Made by a program: the position numbers and the translations under genes
Source of the DNA: Scedosporium boydii
Taxonomy: Eukaryota > Ascomycota > Sordariomycetes > Microascales > Microascaceae
Direction: 5' to 3'
Assembly: GCA_002221725.1 (NCBI GenBank)
Contig: NJFT01000190.1
Span: 1 to 64,000, forward strand
Length of the DNA stretch: 64,000 bases
Shown: positions 10,624-21,012 of the stretch, piece by piece
Numbering within the stretch: position 1 is the stretch's first letter
How the letters are laid out: each line of letters begins with the position of its first letter
The notes under the pieces: model-generated
The model's database searches: none
The model's input: only the letters and a program-made list of their open reading frames with translations
Told to the model about the DNA's origin: nothing

Positions 10624-12858
10624 ATGAGTTCAATCTTCTCCCGAATGTTACTCTCCCCATCTTCTCATGACACTTCTGCGAGTCGATGCAGGACCTTACC
10701 TTGCCGCCCAAGTTTCGGCCCACTCAAAGACCAGATGAAGCGCTCGTTATCGGAAAGCAGACGTAGCGCCTGGCAACAGCCGGCTTCTTGCGAGTTCTGC
10801 CGCTCCAAAAAGATTCGCTGTGACAAGAAACGGCCTTGCTCGAACTGTACGACTAGACAGCTACAGTGCCGATATGTTTATGGTATGTTCAGACTCCAGA
10901 GCGAAGAAAAGCTCGCTAACGAGACGGGGTGTGGATTCTCGTCGACGCTAAAAACCGACAACAGAAGATGCAAACCCGATCACTGCATCGGAGAGGGAGG
11001 ATTATGGCGCTGCATACTTGTCATTGAGGCGGTAGGCTTGCGGAGAAGACAATATCACAGGTATGACATATCTCGCTAATGTTCAAAAGGGACGTCCAGG
11101 AATTACACAGTCGAGTCCAACAACTGGAGAGCATGGTTTCTTGCCAGCCTAGATCCGCCGCCCTGGACATCGCGCAACATCGCCCAGAGAAACGAATCCC
11201 CACGGTCGCCCGGCAAGTAGACATATCACGTACTTGGGAAAATTTGGAAGAATTCGCAGCAACCCCCCAAGTTGAACCCACAGCCAAGCCATTGATCTCG
11301 CTCGCTCCGAGTTGCGCTGGGCCAACCGTCGCGAATTCTTCAGGAGCCAGCAGCTTCATCTCCGCTCAGCTCCCCGATGTACGACTTGCTCGATTATTAT
11401 TCCAACATTATGTGCAGACAGCCGACAGCTTGCATAGGGAGATACACATTCCGTCCACTGAAGAACTCTTAGAGACTACGTATGCCCAGCTGGTAGCTTC
11501 TTTGCCTGTATCCACTGAGACTTTGGTCTTATTCTGCAGCATCTTCGCCTCCAGCTCTTTCTATGTGTGCCATAAACACTCACACCAAGTGCATCGCGAG
11601 CTCAAGGATGCCCATGAGTTGCATCCTGTATGGAAGAGGATAGCACTGGAGTCGGTCATGAGTCACGATGCCGCCGCCTCCTTGACTCTGACATCGTTGC
11701 AGTCTCTGTCCATCATGATGTATTTAACGTGGGATTCCGAAGGCCAGTCAACGACATTCCATACGCTACGGAGCCTGGCACATACGAAAGCTATCCAGAT
11801 GAAGCTTCACCGACTGGATGCAGATACGACAACGGACATTGTCCAAGCTGAGTTGAAGCGACGGCTGTGGTGGCATCTTGCAGCAACAGATTGGTGTGTA
11901 AACTCGGTTTTGTTCTGCACTTGCCAGCGAATGCTAACTCTTAAATAGGTTAATTGCCAGCGTGCCCGGTCCGCAGGAAGGCATCTATAGCTTCCATACC
12001 AAACACATGTGTGTTCGGTATCCTGCCAACCTTGATGATGAAGACATCCAGCCGGATGGGCTGTATACAGAAGGCCTCCCACCTGATCAGCTGACGCAAA
12101 TGTCATATTTTCTTCAGCGGTTGAAGTTTGCAGAGCTCTGCCGCGACGTTATGGACAGCCTCCCAAGCGGTGAGGCGAGTCTGTCCTACGACCAGGTCCT
12201 GAGGATGAGCAGCCGCTACACCGACTTCATGGACCGTCTTCCCTGGTTCTTTTGCACGGATGAGAAAAGTACAGTCCAGGCCGCAGTCCTGGCGAGACGA
12301 CGTCCTTATCTTCTCCGCCAGAAATCCGCGCTGCTGTACGGCAAATATTCACGTATCGGTCGTCTATACAGACCATTTCTGCTACGAGGCATTGACGAGA
12401 AAGAATCATTCTCTGTTTCTCATTCTTTGGCCACCCAGTGCGCTGAGAGAATGATCGAGATCCGACGAACAGTCGAGCCTGGTGATCTCTGCCTGCACGT
12501 CCATTCTCACAGCATGGATCAGCACACGTTCAGTGCGCTGTTGCTGTTGTCGGTGGGCATCTTGGGGGAAAGGGACACAGAACTCGCGCGGAAGCGCAAG
12601 GCGAACCTGTTCCCCATCTGTAGCATGCTAAAGGAGAAACAAGCATCGCTCAGCCGAGCCGGCCATGGCATTTCTGCTGCCATCGACCGCTTGGTGGAGA
12701 TCTTGGAGAGGCCGCGTCCAGCGGATGACGGGCCGGGGGCTCACCCAGACGGACCATCGATCCAGGATGTAGCCGCGCTCTGGGAGGAACTAATCAAAGA
12801 CCTGCCAAGTCCGTCAGGCATTCCATGGGACGACTTTCTTGACTGGCAAGGTCCTTAG
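10624..12858 (+). CDS. Zn2Cys6 transcription factor with fungal-specific TF domain
   Basis: 679-aa nuclear regulator. Exons are 10624-10882, 10965-11031, 11090-11893 and 11949-12858, all in phase. The small 67-nt second exon is supported because the simple one-intron model breaks the frame, while this model yields ASEREDYGAAYLSLRR leading directly into DVQELHSRVQQLESMV. The binuclear cluster uses Cys56, 59, 66, 72, 75 and 82 (spacing C-x2-C-x6-C-x5-C-x2-C-x6-C). It is followed by a linker and a short coiled coil (ELHSRVQQLESM). The middle homology (Fungal_trans-like) region includes SLSIMMYLTWDSEG and LKRRLWWHLAATDW and runs to the C-terminus. ATGs at 10645 and 10735 are alternative starts. 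By position it may regulate the divergent transporter at 8762-10259; this is inference. Confidence 0.9.
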
Positions 12859-13620
12859 GTCCACACTCCCCTTGGAATGGATGTATTACTCCCGTTAGAG
12901 TCATGGGCAACTACCGCTTAAAGCACGCTCCCTTCCGCCGCGTATCTTTCGCTACTCGCCGAGCCCTTACGTAATTTCCTGCTTCTCTTTTTCCTTGAGC
13001 ATGGCTTCTTGTCGCCGAGTTGTCGTGGGGGATAGTGGTAGCAAGTTGTCCGTGAAGGCGTCTTCTTAAGGTGCCCAGCTTCCTATCTCTAGCCGCTGGC
13101 GCGAATCTTCCGTCATGGCACGATGTGGATGGGCTAGTAGGAGAGAGGGAGTGTGTAAGGTAGTGGGTGGGTTAGGTCGTTTTCTGTCCTTCGTCAAGCC
13201 GCCCTGTCGCCATGGCGTATTTGACGGTCGCCTGCACTGCTGCCGTGTCGGTTATCGAATCGTTCGCATCGGTCTGTGCCTTCCCTTTCCGGTGAAAGGA
13301 CACACTGCCTATTCGTAGTTGTGCTAGCACTTTCGCTTGCAGCGACGTCAGCGCGTCGTATATCCTAGTGGTTGATGCAACCCGGTACAGACTTCCCACT
13401 GGCCCCTTCTGTGGGTTAGCGCTTCGCTTGGCGGCTTCCTTCGGTCTCGGTGGGAACTCAAGAGGCCAACTGGGAGGATATTCGCAAGTCGTCGCTTCGT
13501 GCCTCTTCGTTTGCGATGGCCAGTATACGCTGACTTTTCGGCTTCGCAAACAACTCCAGGAAATGGGAAAGCGCTCCAATAATGAGCCGAATCACTTGCA
13601 GCAGGAAACACGAGCAACAC
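12859..13620. other. Intergenic, no gene seen
   Basis: Short open frames on both strands overlap and lack motifs. The stretch contains the 3' region of the transcription factor and the flank of the tRNA. Confidence 0.5.
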
Positions 13621-13716
13621 GGTCGGTTAGCTCAGTTGGTTAGAGCGTGGTACTAATAAACTATCCGGTTTATATGGTAAATGCCAAGGTCATGAGTTCG
13701 ACCCTCATACTGACCA
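13621..13716 (+). tRNA. tRNA-Ile(AAT) with a 22-nt intron
   Basis: A full cloverleaf can be folded. The acceptor stem GGTCGGT pairs with ACTGACC (one G-T). The D arm is TAGCTCAGTTGGTTAGAG. The anticodon stem TGGTA/TGCCA encloses loop CTAATAA with anticodon AAT. The T arm ATGAG-TTCGACC-CTCAT pairs perfectly, and the discriminator is A13716. The intron, 13659-13680, sits at the canonical position just 3' of anticodon base 37. Internal A and B boxes are intact. CCA is not counted as encoded. Confidence 0.93.
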
Positions 13717-13726
13717 TCAACTTCTC

Positions 13727-13741
13727 TTTTTGCAACTTTTT
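13727..13741 (+). terminator. RNA polymerase III oligo-T terminator of the tRNA
   Basis: Two runs of five T (13727-13731 and 13737-13741) begin about 10 nt after the tRNA, the usual Pol III stop signal. More T-runs follow up to about 13800. Confidence 0.7.
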
Positions 13742-14046
13742 CTGCTCTTTTCTCTCCTTGCTTCTTTTCTTATCTTTTTTTTTTGTCGTTTTTTTCTCCT
13801 TTTCCTTCGTGCGTTCGTCAATGAGCTTCCACTCCACATCTATCAGACTCGTCATATGGCAAGATTGATGGGTATCGCTTTGACTGATCGCAAGAAAAAA
13901 AAAAAAAAAAAGGCTACAAAGAAGCATTATTTCCTTGAAATAAAGTCAAATTAAATTCCTAAGATAAGTTCTGGCTCTCCTCCGTGAACCGGCTTACATT
14001 CTCACCATTCATTTCCTTCAAATCATACACAGCCACTTCACCTCTT
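13742..14046. other. Low-complexity intergenic DNA
   Basis: T-rich tract at 13742-13815 and an A-run at about 13893-13909. It serves as the 3' flank of the gene ending at 14047. No gene seen. Confidence 0.5.
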
Positions 14047-15044
14047 CTAGTCCCTATCCTCAGGATGGAACACCAAAGTCCGCACCTCAATACTCTCCCT
14101 CGTCGGCACGTCATCCCCAGCCTCCGGATCCACAAACGCACTATGCGGCACCCTCCTCGCCCTCCCATCCTTCTTACTATCGAAGCACTTAATCAGCAAT
14201 ACCTCATCGGGTGACAGCGCCGACTTGTAGAACCACTTATTCTCAGGGTTGTACCGCACGCTGTACGTCTCGCCGTGACGTGTCGGGTAAATCAGCGAAA
14301 TGGGGACGAGGTCCTCGTCCGAGACAGTATCGGCCTGGGCCACGGTGAGGGGGTCCTTCAGCACCGTCTTGATGGGTCGCCAGACGTTGATGATCTGCAC
14401 ACGCCCCTTGAGGAGCTCTTCAGCTTCTTCGGGGAGGTGGTAGGGGACGCGGGAGAGTGCGGCGGAATAGGATTGGTCAATGTGGACGCGCTGGACGGGA
14501 CCGCGGAGGCCTGGGTTGCGGCTTTGGGCAGAGGGGGCTTGGCGGCGGATAGTATGGTCAAAGATGAAGATCTTCGAAGCGCCAGTCCTGAAGACTGTGT
14601 TAAAATAATTGTTTCGCGGTCCACAGAGCTGTAATGAGCAGTGAGGGCACGACGACAATTCACTTACACGTCCTTGAGCAGTTGCTCAATCTCGGGGTAG
14701 TAAACGGCCTTGATGTGCTCATCATCGACGAAATCCTTCTCCTCAGCGGGGCGTTGGACGAACTCGAAGCCATCACTGTCCAGGGTGTATTCAGCTTCCC
14801 GACCACGGACGTCGTGGATGACGACGGGGTGGGCCTCGACAGGCCTCTCATAGGTCTCGGGACGATTTACGTAGGTGGGGTGAGGCGCCGAACCGTCTTC
14901 CGGATCCTTGAAGAAGTGCAATTCCGTGTGGATGTCCCTCGGCTTCAGGATCGGTTGGCGGTCGGCAACGCCATCCTCGGGAGCTGAGGGGACTGCCGCG
15001 CCGAAGGGGGTCACGGTCGGGATGTGGGCTACTGCAGCTGCCAT
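14047..15044 (-). CDS. GA4-desaturase / AsaB-like protein (CmcJ-NvfI family)
   Basis: 305-aa protein. Minus-strand exons are 15044-14668 and 14587-14047; the donor GTAAGT and the acceptor at 14588 join DV to TGASKIFIFDHTIRR in phase. The family (called GA4 desaturase, 7-alpha-cephem-methoxylase P8 or AsaB-like) comprises iron/2-oxoglutarate-like or methyltransferase-like enzymes of fungal secondary metabolism. Hallmarks seen are the N-terminal repeated prolines and acidic FFKDPEDGS, IFDHTIRR, the HIDQSYSAAL motif, the characteristic INVWRPIKTVLKDPLTVAQ, then ENKWFYKSALSPDEVLLIKCFDS. The length matches the family norm of about 290-310 aa. No other biosynthetic gene sits beside it; the methionine permease lies upstream on the same strand. 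The reaction is not assignable. Confidence 0.9.
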
Positions 15045-15736
15045 GTCGAAACTGGGTGATTCAATATCAACGGATGGATTTATTTACTAAATTTTCTAGC
15101 TTTGCAAGTCACTGACTGTGCTTCGGTCTGTACCTTTCAAGAGCTAGGATTAAGCTCCAGGAGCTCTCCCCGATATATAGTCGGGAGATCGGAGCCGATT
15201 GCTAAGATGGCTCCCGTCCCCGCAAGCACGCCATCATGTCGCCATAAATGCTGTGAGACGGGGATTGATAATCAGCACCAATGAAGTCAACGGAAGCCCG
15301 CGTTTTGCGTATCGCTATACGGCACAGTTCAGAGGGTTTCAGCACACACTCTGTAGATCTTGCTGATACTGCCGGCTGTGGGTGTGGCCTATCGTTCGAG
15401 TCCTTTTGGAGATTAGAAATCAGCGGCCTCAGATTGCTCCGATATGATTTTAAAACGTGCTTGATCTGCTGCCGCTGCGGCCGAAGGAGAAGGATTATCA
15501 ATCCCGTCGCACAAGTCGACGCCGTCCAAGCTCACAGAGTATCCAGCCAGGCCCAGAAGAGTCGCTGGCAAGGATGTACTATTTGCACTGAAGGCATGGA
15601 AGACTGTGACGTTTTGGGTGACAAAGAGACTAGCCACGTAGAACTAGAGCTACGTGTTGACGTCAAAGCTTATCTGAAACTCGTAATTGCCTTTCCGGCG
15701 GGCATTCTAAACCCCCGTGATACCAGTCAATGGTGT
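15045..15736. other. Intergenic, promoter of the GA4-desaturase-like gene
   Basis: Open frames on both strands (plus 15281-15838, minus 15413-15637) lack motifs and overlap the last exon of the permease gene, so I leave them out. Confidence 0.5.
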
Positions 15737-17555
15737 CTACGTCCATTGCCTGTGCACATGGACCAATCGTGTAATCGTTGTACCATCCTCCAAAACGCCC
15801 GTTTCTTCCGCCAGCTTGTATCCCCCAAGTCTAGGTAGTAGAACCGTCCAAACGTACCAATACAGAAGACCAAATAAAAGACTTGTTGACGGGAAGTTAG
15901 CAGTTCGCCCTTGCATGTCTCCTGGTATGAATGGGAAGGTGATGAGGTAGAACTTACATGCTTATACCTACAATAGCATACGTAGGGAACCCTCCAGGGG
16001 CAAAGAAAGGCGCTGCGATTAGAGAAATATGTAGACACAGCACTAGGAGTACGGCGGGAGTCCACGCTTTGTACGGTCGATGTAGATCTGGGCGCCTGAA
16101 TCTCAACAAGATGAGGCCCACGCCAATGGCGAACGAGATGATTTGCCCCGGGTATCCTTCGACGGAGAGGATGAAAGAGTATACCTCTTTCGAGGGCGGC
16201 AGAACGATGACGAGGAACGAGGGGATGTAGTGGACGAGGAGGCCGCCGAGTGGCGAGTTGAATGGGCGGGTGGATGATAGGAAACCGGAAAAGGGGAGAA
16301 GGCCTTGGCGGGCAATTTCTTGCTTGAGGCGAGACTGCGAGGTGAGGCGTGAGCATAGAAGAATAATGAAAATCTGTAGACGCGTCGAACTGGAAATGTA
16401 CGTGCTTACCTGGGCAAAGACGACAACCATAACGTTCCCACATGCGGAAAGGGCAATTGCCAAAGGCAACACCACCCTACCTAAGTGCGGCCCAAACAAT
16501 CTCTCGAAGAAGAGAGCGGCAATCATCTCACCGCTTTCTTTAATCTCTTGTACGGGGACTACCATGAAGTACGCCACGTTTATCAATGTGTACAGGACGC
16601 CGGCGGTCACCAAGGCGGTAGAGGTAACGGAACGCAGTGTGCGAATAGGATCTTTAACCTCGTTGAGGATGTTATTGACGTTATCGAGGCCGGCGTACGA
16701 GTAAGATATCTGGAAAAAGGCCACGGCGATTGTGCCCCAGTTCCAGACGGAGCCCTCCCAGGCGTTGTCCCACGAGGGCGCGTATTGATCGCCATGGATA
16801 TCCGTGACGCGTTGAAACGCGACGACATAGAGACCTGAGAGGATCATAAACACGATGATTCCGACCTTGATGTATCCCAACCAGTTTTGGATGCGTATGC
16901 CCGACTTTGGAAAGCAGCCATGGATTGTCGTGATCACCGTCAGCAATGACACAGCGACGGACTTGCGGAGGAAATCGCTCGCCTCGCCATCGATACCGAG
17001 CGCGAATAGCAGATACCGACTAAAGACGACGCAATTACTCGACGAGAAGCCCAGCGTGATGATGTGCACAGCAACCAAAGTCGAGGCGAGGAACTTGGGA
17101 TATCTGTAGGTGAACTCGAGGTAGACCTTGTAGCCCCCGGACCTTGGAAGCATGCATCCATACTCGAGGGACACGGCGAGTCCGCACGCAGCCACGAGGG
17201 CGCCCACGATCCAGAGCACGAGTGCTATACCGGGGCTGCCGACCGTTCGAAGGATGGAGCCGGGCGTCGCGAAGATGCCGCTGCCGATGACGCGGGAAAT
17301 GACGATGACGTAGGCGCTTCCCCACGTTACGGTTCGGCCGAGGGGCGAGGTCTCGGGGAGGATGTCGTCTTCTGTCGCTCGAGAGGGCTGGATGTCGGTG
17401 ACGGAGCCGGCTTCTTCGTCTGTGGAGGATTCATCGGGGGCTTTTGTCGCATCGTATGGAACGGTTGTTAGTCTCGGGGTGATGTCGTCTGGATCGACCA
17501 GAAGCGGCCGTGCCTCGTCGGCGTCGGCGTCAATTTCGTCTGGGTATCTAGCCAT
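15737..17555 (-). CDS. High-affinity methionine permease, MUP1-like
   Basis: 555-aa amino-acid permease (APC/LAT-like). Minus-strand exons are 17555-16410, 16334-15958 and 15881-15737; all phases match. The acidic N-terminal tail of about 70 residues is followed by SPLGRTVTWGSAYVIVISRV and the first transmembrane signature IGSGIFATPGSILRTVGS. LEYGCMLPRSGGYKVYLEF and YSYAGLDNVNNILNEVKDPI are diagnostic of the MUP family. The last small exon gives GLLYWYVWTVLLPRLGGYKL, the usual MUP C-terminus, which supports the splice. The protein imports methionine across the plasma membrane, and in yeast its expression responds to methionine and sulfur status. No sulfur gene is visible next to it. Confidence 0.92.
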
Positions 17556-18522
17556 GGTCGCTTTCCGGATCGAGTCTGGTACGAGAAGATGCTTCTGCGC
17601 CGGGCGTTGGGCCCGTGGATGAATTCAAAAGAAGATGAGAGGTGCTCATTTGTCAGGGACGCAACGCTCCCTTGAGAGAAACAGCGCAGCTCTCAACACC
17701 ATTTGTCGGATAGATAACAACATCGATGACATGATACGTTATCAACTGCCCGAAAGTATGTGCCAGCCAGTTATTGTTCCTTGGGCAGGGCGCGTTGATC
17801 AGTGGCTCAGTTGGGCGTGGGTGAATCGGAAGGGTTGCCATGGGGTGCTCGCACGCCATCGTTTCGGAAATTGACGAATGTCAGCGCGTTCTAACTTCTG
17901 AGACAGTGGCATAGAGATAGACAGGAGCATTCCAGAGCTTCCGAAGCTCTGCCAAATCACAGGGCCGGGATCACAAGGACCACTACAAAAACATACGCCC
18001 TTTCCTTCGCTCGCAATCGCACGTGTTCTGGGCTGCGTAGGCTTTAAGTCCTTTATGCTTTAACTCCTTCAGCTCTGAAGTCCTGCCCGGATCGGAAGCC
18101 CGCCAAGCTCCACCCGTGAATGCCCGAACTCCGGCCCTATCCGTCGGAAGGTTTCACGGACTTGCCAAGCGCAACTCCGCCGGGGTAATTTTACGCCTTT
18201 GGGAGGCGTATGAGGAGCGACTCTTGTATTTCATTCTCTTATTTTCCGTTCTTGTGTCTCGAGCATAAGTGACCCACCCACTTACCGTGTCCACTGTCTA
18301 GGCAGGGCAGCAGACTAATGAGTTGCAAAGTTGGCTTCTGGAAGTATATTTATGCTCGAGCTATTAAAGCTAAGCTGCCAATATTTCAAGCCGATGTGCC
18401 TGCCAATCAGGCTCCCGAAGCTTTGTCCTCCGAATCGATAGTGCCCGCCAAAGTTTCACCTCGCCACAGCAAAAGGACCGAACCAAAACATGCTTGACAA
18501 AATGCAAGGTTCGGGACCCTAA
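17556..18522. other. Intergenic, promoter side of MUP1-like gene
   Basis: 967 bp without a convincing frame. It separates two minus-strand genes, so it holds the methionine permease promoter and the 3' end of the aldolase gene. Confidence 0.5.
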
Positions 18523-19320
18523 TTAGTACGCACCAGAAGAGCTGCCCTCTTTTGGAGTAAAGGTCACCAGGGTTGGCTTATCCGTGATTCCCCTCTTGAC
18601 TGCCTCCTCCATGATAGGCTTGGTAGCCGTCGCCCCAATCCTCCCGACTCCAATAGCCATGACCTGGAGCAACTCATCCAGCGTCCTGATCCCTCCCGCC
18701 GCCTTGATCTGCACGCCAGGCTTCACATGCTCCCTCATGAGCTTCAGGTGATGTATCGTCGCTCCCTGGTAGTTGTACATGCCGCTCGGCTGCTTCACGA
18801 ACCCGTAACCTGTTGAAGTCTTGACGAACGCGACTCCAATGTCGGAACAGATTTCGCAGAGTCGGATAATGTGGCTGTCCTCGAGATAATCATTCTCAAA
18901 GATGACCTTGAGAATCGCGCCGTGTTTCGTGACCGCGTCGTTAATTCGCCGAATCTCGTCGGATACATAATCCCATTGTCCGCCGAGGGCTTTGCCAATA
19001 TTAATTACCATGTCGATTTCATTACCCCCGTCTCTGGCGGCGGCCTCAGCTTCTAGGACTTTGATTTCCGTGCTGCTGTTTCCGTGAGGGAACCCGATGA
19101 CAGGACAGATGAGTACGTCGGTACCCTGGAGCTCCTTCTTCGCAAGGGGAATATGGTATGGCTTGATGCAAGCCGTGGCGACATTATATTTCTTGGAAAT
19201 GGCCAGACCCTCGAGCACGTCAGTGTCGGTCATCGTGGGATGCAAGAGGGAGTGATCAATCATTTTGGCGATCACAGGGAGAGTCACCGTGATTGACTTG
19301 GGGTTCTGATTGTCGGCCAT
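18523..19320 (-). CDS. deoC: Deoxyribose-phosphate aldolase (DERA)
   Basis: Intronless 265-aa enzyme that cleaves 2-deoxyribose 5-phosphate to glyceraldehyde 3-phosphate and acetaldehyde in nucleoside breakdown (class I aldolase, TIM barrel, cytosolic). Motifs seen are IDHSLLHPTMTDTDV near the N-terminus and CPVIGFPHG. EIDMVINIG carries the conserved Asp103, and FVKTSTGYG carries the Schiff-base Lys167. IKAAGGIRT carries Lys206. The length is normal for the family. The start ATG at 19320 is well supported, with the barrel beginning about 15 residues in. No other deoxynucleoside catabolism genes are adjacent. Confidence 0.95.
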   Translation of the reverse strand: MADNQNPKSITVTLPVIAKMIDHSLLHPTMTDTDVLEGLAISKKYNVATACIKPYHIPLAKKELQGTDVLICPVIGFPHGNSSTEIKVLEAEAAARDGGNEIDMVINIGKALGGQWDYVSDEIRRINDAVTKHGAILKVIFENDYLEDSHIIRLCEICSDIGVAFVKTSTGYGFVKQPSGMYNYQGATIHHLKLMREHVKPGVQIKAAGGIRTLDELLQVMAIGVGRIGATATKPIMEEAVKRGITDKPTLVTFTPKEGSSSGAY

Positions 19321-20154
19321 TTCCGCAATTCGATGCTCGGAAAGGTATTGTCCGGATCTAGAGGCCAGTTTCCAAGGGAAGAAAATGTTGTTTTCACTTC
19401 ACTGAAGATTGATCCTCACAGTTTGCAAATTGCCGAGTCAATCTTGGATCTTGGCGGGTTCTGCATTGCTTCTCCTCTATTTTGTGACGGAGACCTCAGC
19501 TCGCGGGCGGCGGCTAAACAGGCTAAGAATACTAATCCGATGGAACCCTCAAAGCTTCCCTTCTACCATCGTTTTCACAACCCTACGAGTTCTCTTGGCC
19601 AGTAGTTGTGTGTCCTGCAAAGGTGTGGCTAATTGGACCGCTGTTGACGTGCGGGGGTGGCTCATGCTGTCTCTCTGCAGCTCCATGGGAAGCTCGACAT
19701 TGCGCTGCTCACGAGGTTCCGGCTCCAAGCAATGTTATCAGAAATGAAGATGTTTGGGGCGATGGTCTTCGATGTTCAATGTAATATTCTGTCTGAAGAT
19801 GGTAAGTAAGCAACTATCGCTCTGTAATAATAATGAAGTGGATTGTACCTTCATCTTGATGTAAATCATATGTCGCTGTTGGGGCTTCCGTTTTCTGATT
19901 GCCTCTAATACTCTACAACTCACATGTAATGCAGCCCCTCCTATTAGACTTAGATTAAGAAATAGCTTAGGAAGCTCTCCTTAGAGCCTAAAATCCCAAA
20001 TACTTTAAATATGATAGCTAGCTGAGAAGATTCTTCTAGAAAATTCTAAGCCCTGTCTACCAGTCTATAGCTCTAGAGAGAGTATAGACTGTAGATGTAA
20101 TTGTGTATTTAGTAATACCTATAAAGCCAACTCGAAATACCTTTTTGAACGCAG
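19321..20154. other. Intergenic; AT-rich decayed tract at its right end
   Basis: 19321-19740 is ordinary upstream DNA of the aldolase gene. From about 19920 to 20150 the sequence is strongly AT-rich, with TAG/CTA-rich words. It lies directly where the flavoprotein relic loses its reading frame, so it may be its heavily mutated C-terminal part. Confidence 0.4.
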
Positions 20155-21012
20155 CTATATATTACCCTATCGATTAAAGCATTCACGTTTGCGGTCACCG
20201 CCCCCTTGCTATACCGGATCACGTCTCATATATACCACAGGACTTTGCGGGCGGTCTTCGCAAAGTTGCCCACGCTCGAGAACGGATGCGATAGATAAGC
20301 AAGCTCTGCAGGGTCAGCCTTCATGGGCCCAAACGCGTGGAATCCCTGAGGGGTATATCGTAAAGCACGTAGCCTCTGTCGGCCAAGAACAGATGCATCG
20401 AATTCACGGGTGAGCAACGTCCTGGCCACCGAGGCAACGGGCTTCTTTTCGGCATAGTCCGGGGGGAGACCGGGCTTGAACTTCATCGGGGTATTGTCTT
20501 CCATCCATTCCACCATACGTGGCCCGCTCGTGAGGAACGCACCCACGAGCGTGGGGTGGTAGAGACCACCCAAGATATTCTTGAGGTACACGTCCGCTTT
20601 TTCCCGGGTGTCGTCTTTTATGCCCACAGAAGGTTGATGCTTGTTCTCGGGAATCCAAGCTCTGCCTCCAGAATAAGCAGTCGTGCCGCCGAAGAAGTTG
20701 CTCTTCTCGACTACGAGCACTTGTAGGCCGTGCTTTGCCGACGAGAGCGGCTGAGAGACCCGCGCAGCCGGAACCGACGACGATAATGTCAACGGTGTGG
20801 TCAGCCTGTGCAACATGTGGTTAGCCGTGATCCCAGTCGTATATACGCAGAAGGGAAAATAGTTGCTTACATTCACGGAGGACGCAAGTCGTCTCCACGT
20901 CACGCGCGGATTCCGATTGCGAGGAAATTTCGCATTGGTCGATCTCGCGAGTATTGAGGCGGTTCCTTGTCGCCGCCATAGGCTCAGACTGGCACTTGAA
21001 CTTGGTAGGCAT
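20155..21012 (-). pseudogene. FAD-binding flavoprotein relic (3-ketosteroid dehydrogenase / fumarate reductase type)
   Basis: The minus strand encodes a Rossmann flavoprotein fragment. A first exon starts at ATG 21012; an intron-like gap follows, then DHTVDIIVVGSGCAGLSAAL and, in another frame, KHGLQVLVVEKSNFFGGTTA with YSGGRAWIPENKHQPS. The FAD-binding GxGxxG/A is present (GSGCAG), but a small indel near 20737-20745 separates it from the KHGL continuation, and the first splice junction creates a stop. Further on, VLWYI is followed by TGA at about 20226 in place of a residue, and the same frame continues DVIRYSKG and NVNALIDR to about 20155. The rest, half or more of a typical 550-aa protein, is gone. 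Substrate unknown. Confidence 0.75.

Noticed and set aside
15281..15838. 185-codon plus-strand frame
   Set aside because: It overlaps the last exon of the methionine permease on the other strand and has no domain.
14047..19320. Biosynthetic gene cluster around the GA4-desaturase-like gene
   Set aside because: Neighbours are a methionine permease and a deoxyribose-phosphate aldolase; no synthase, P450 or cluster regulator is seen.
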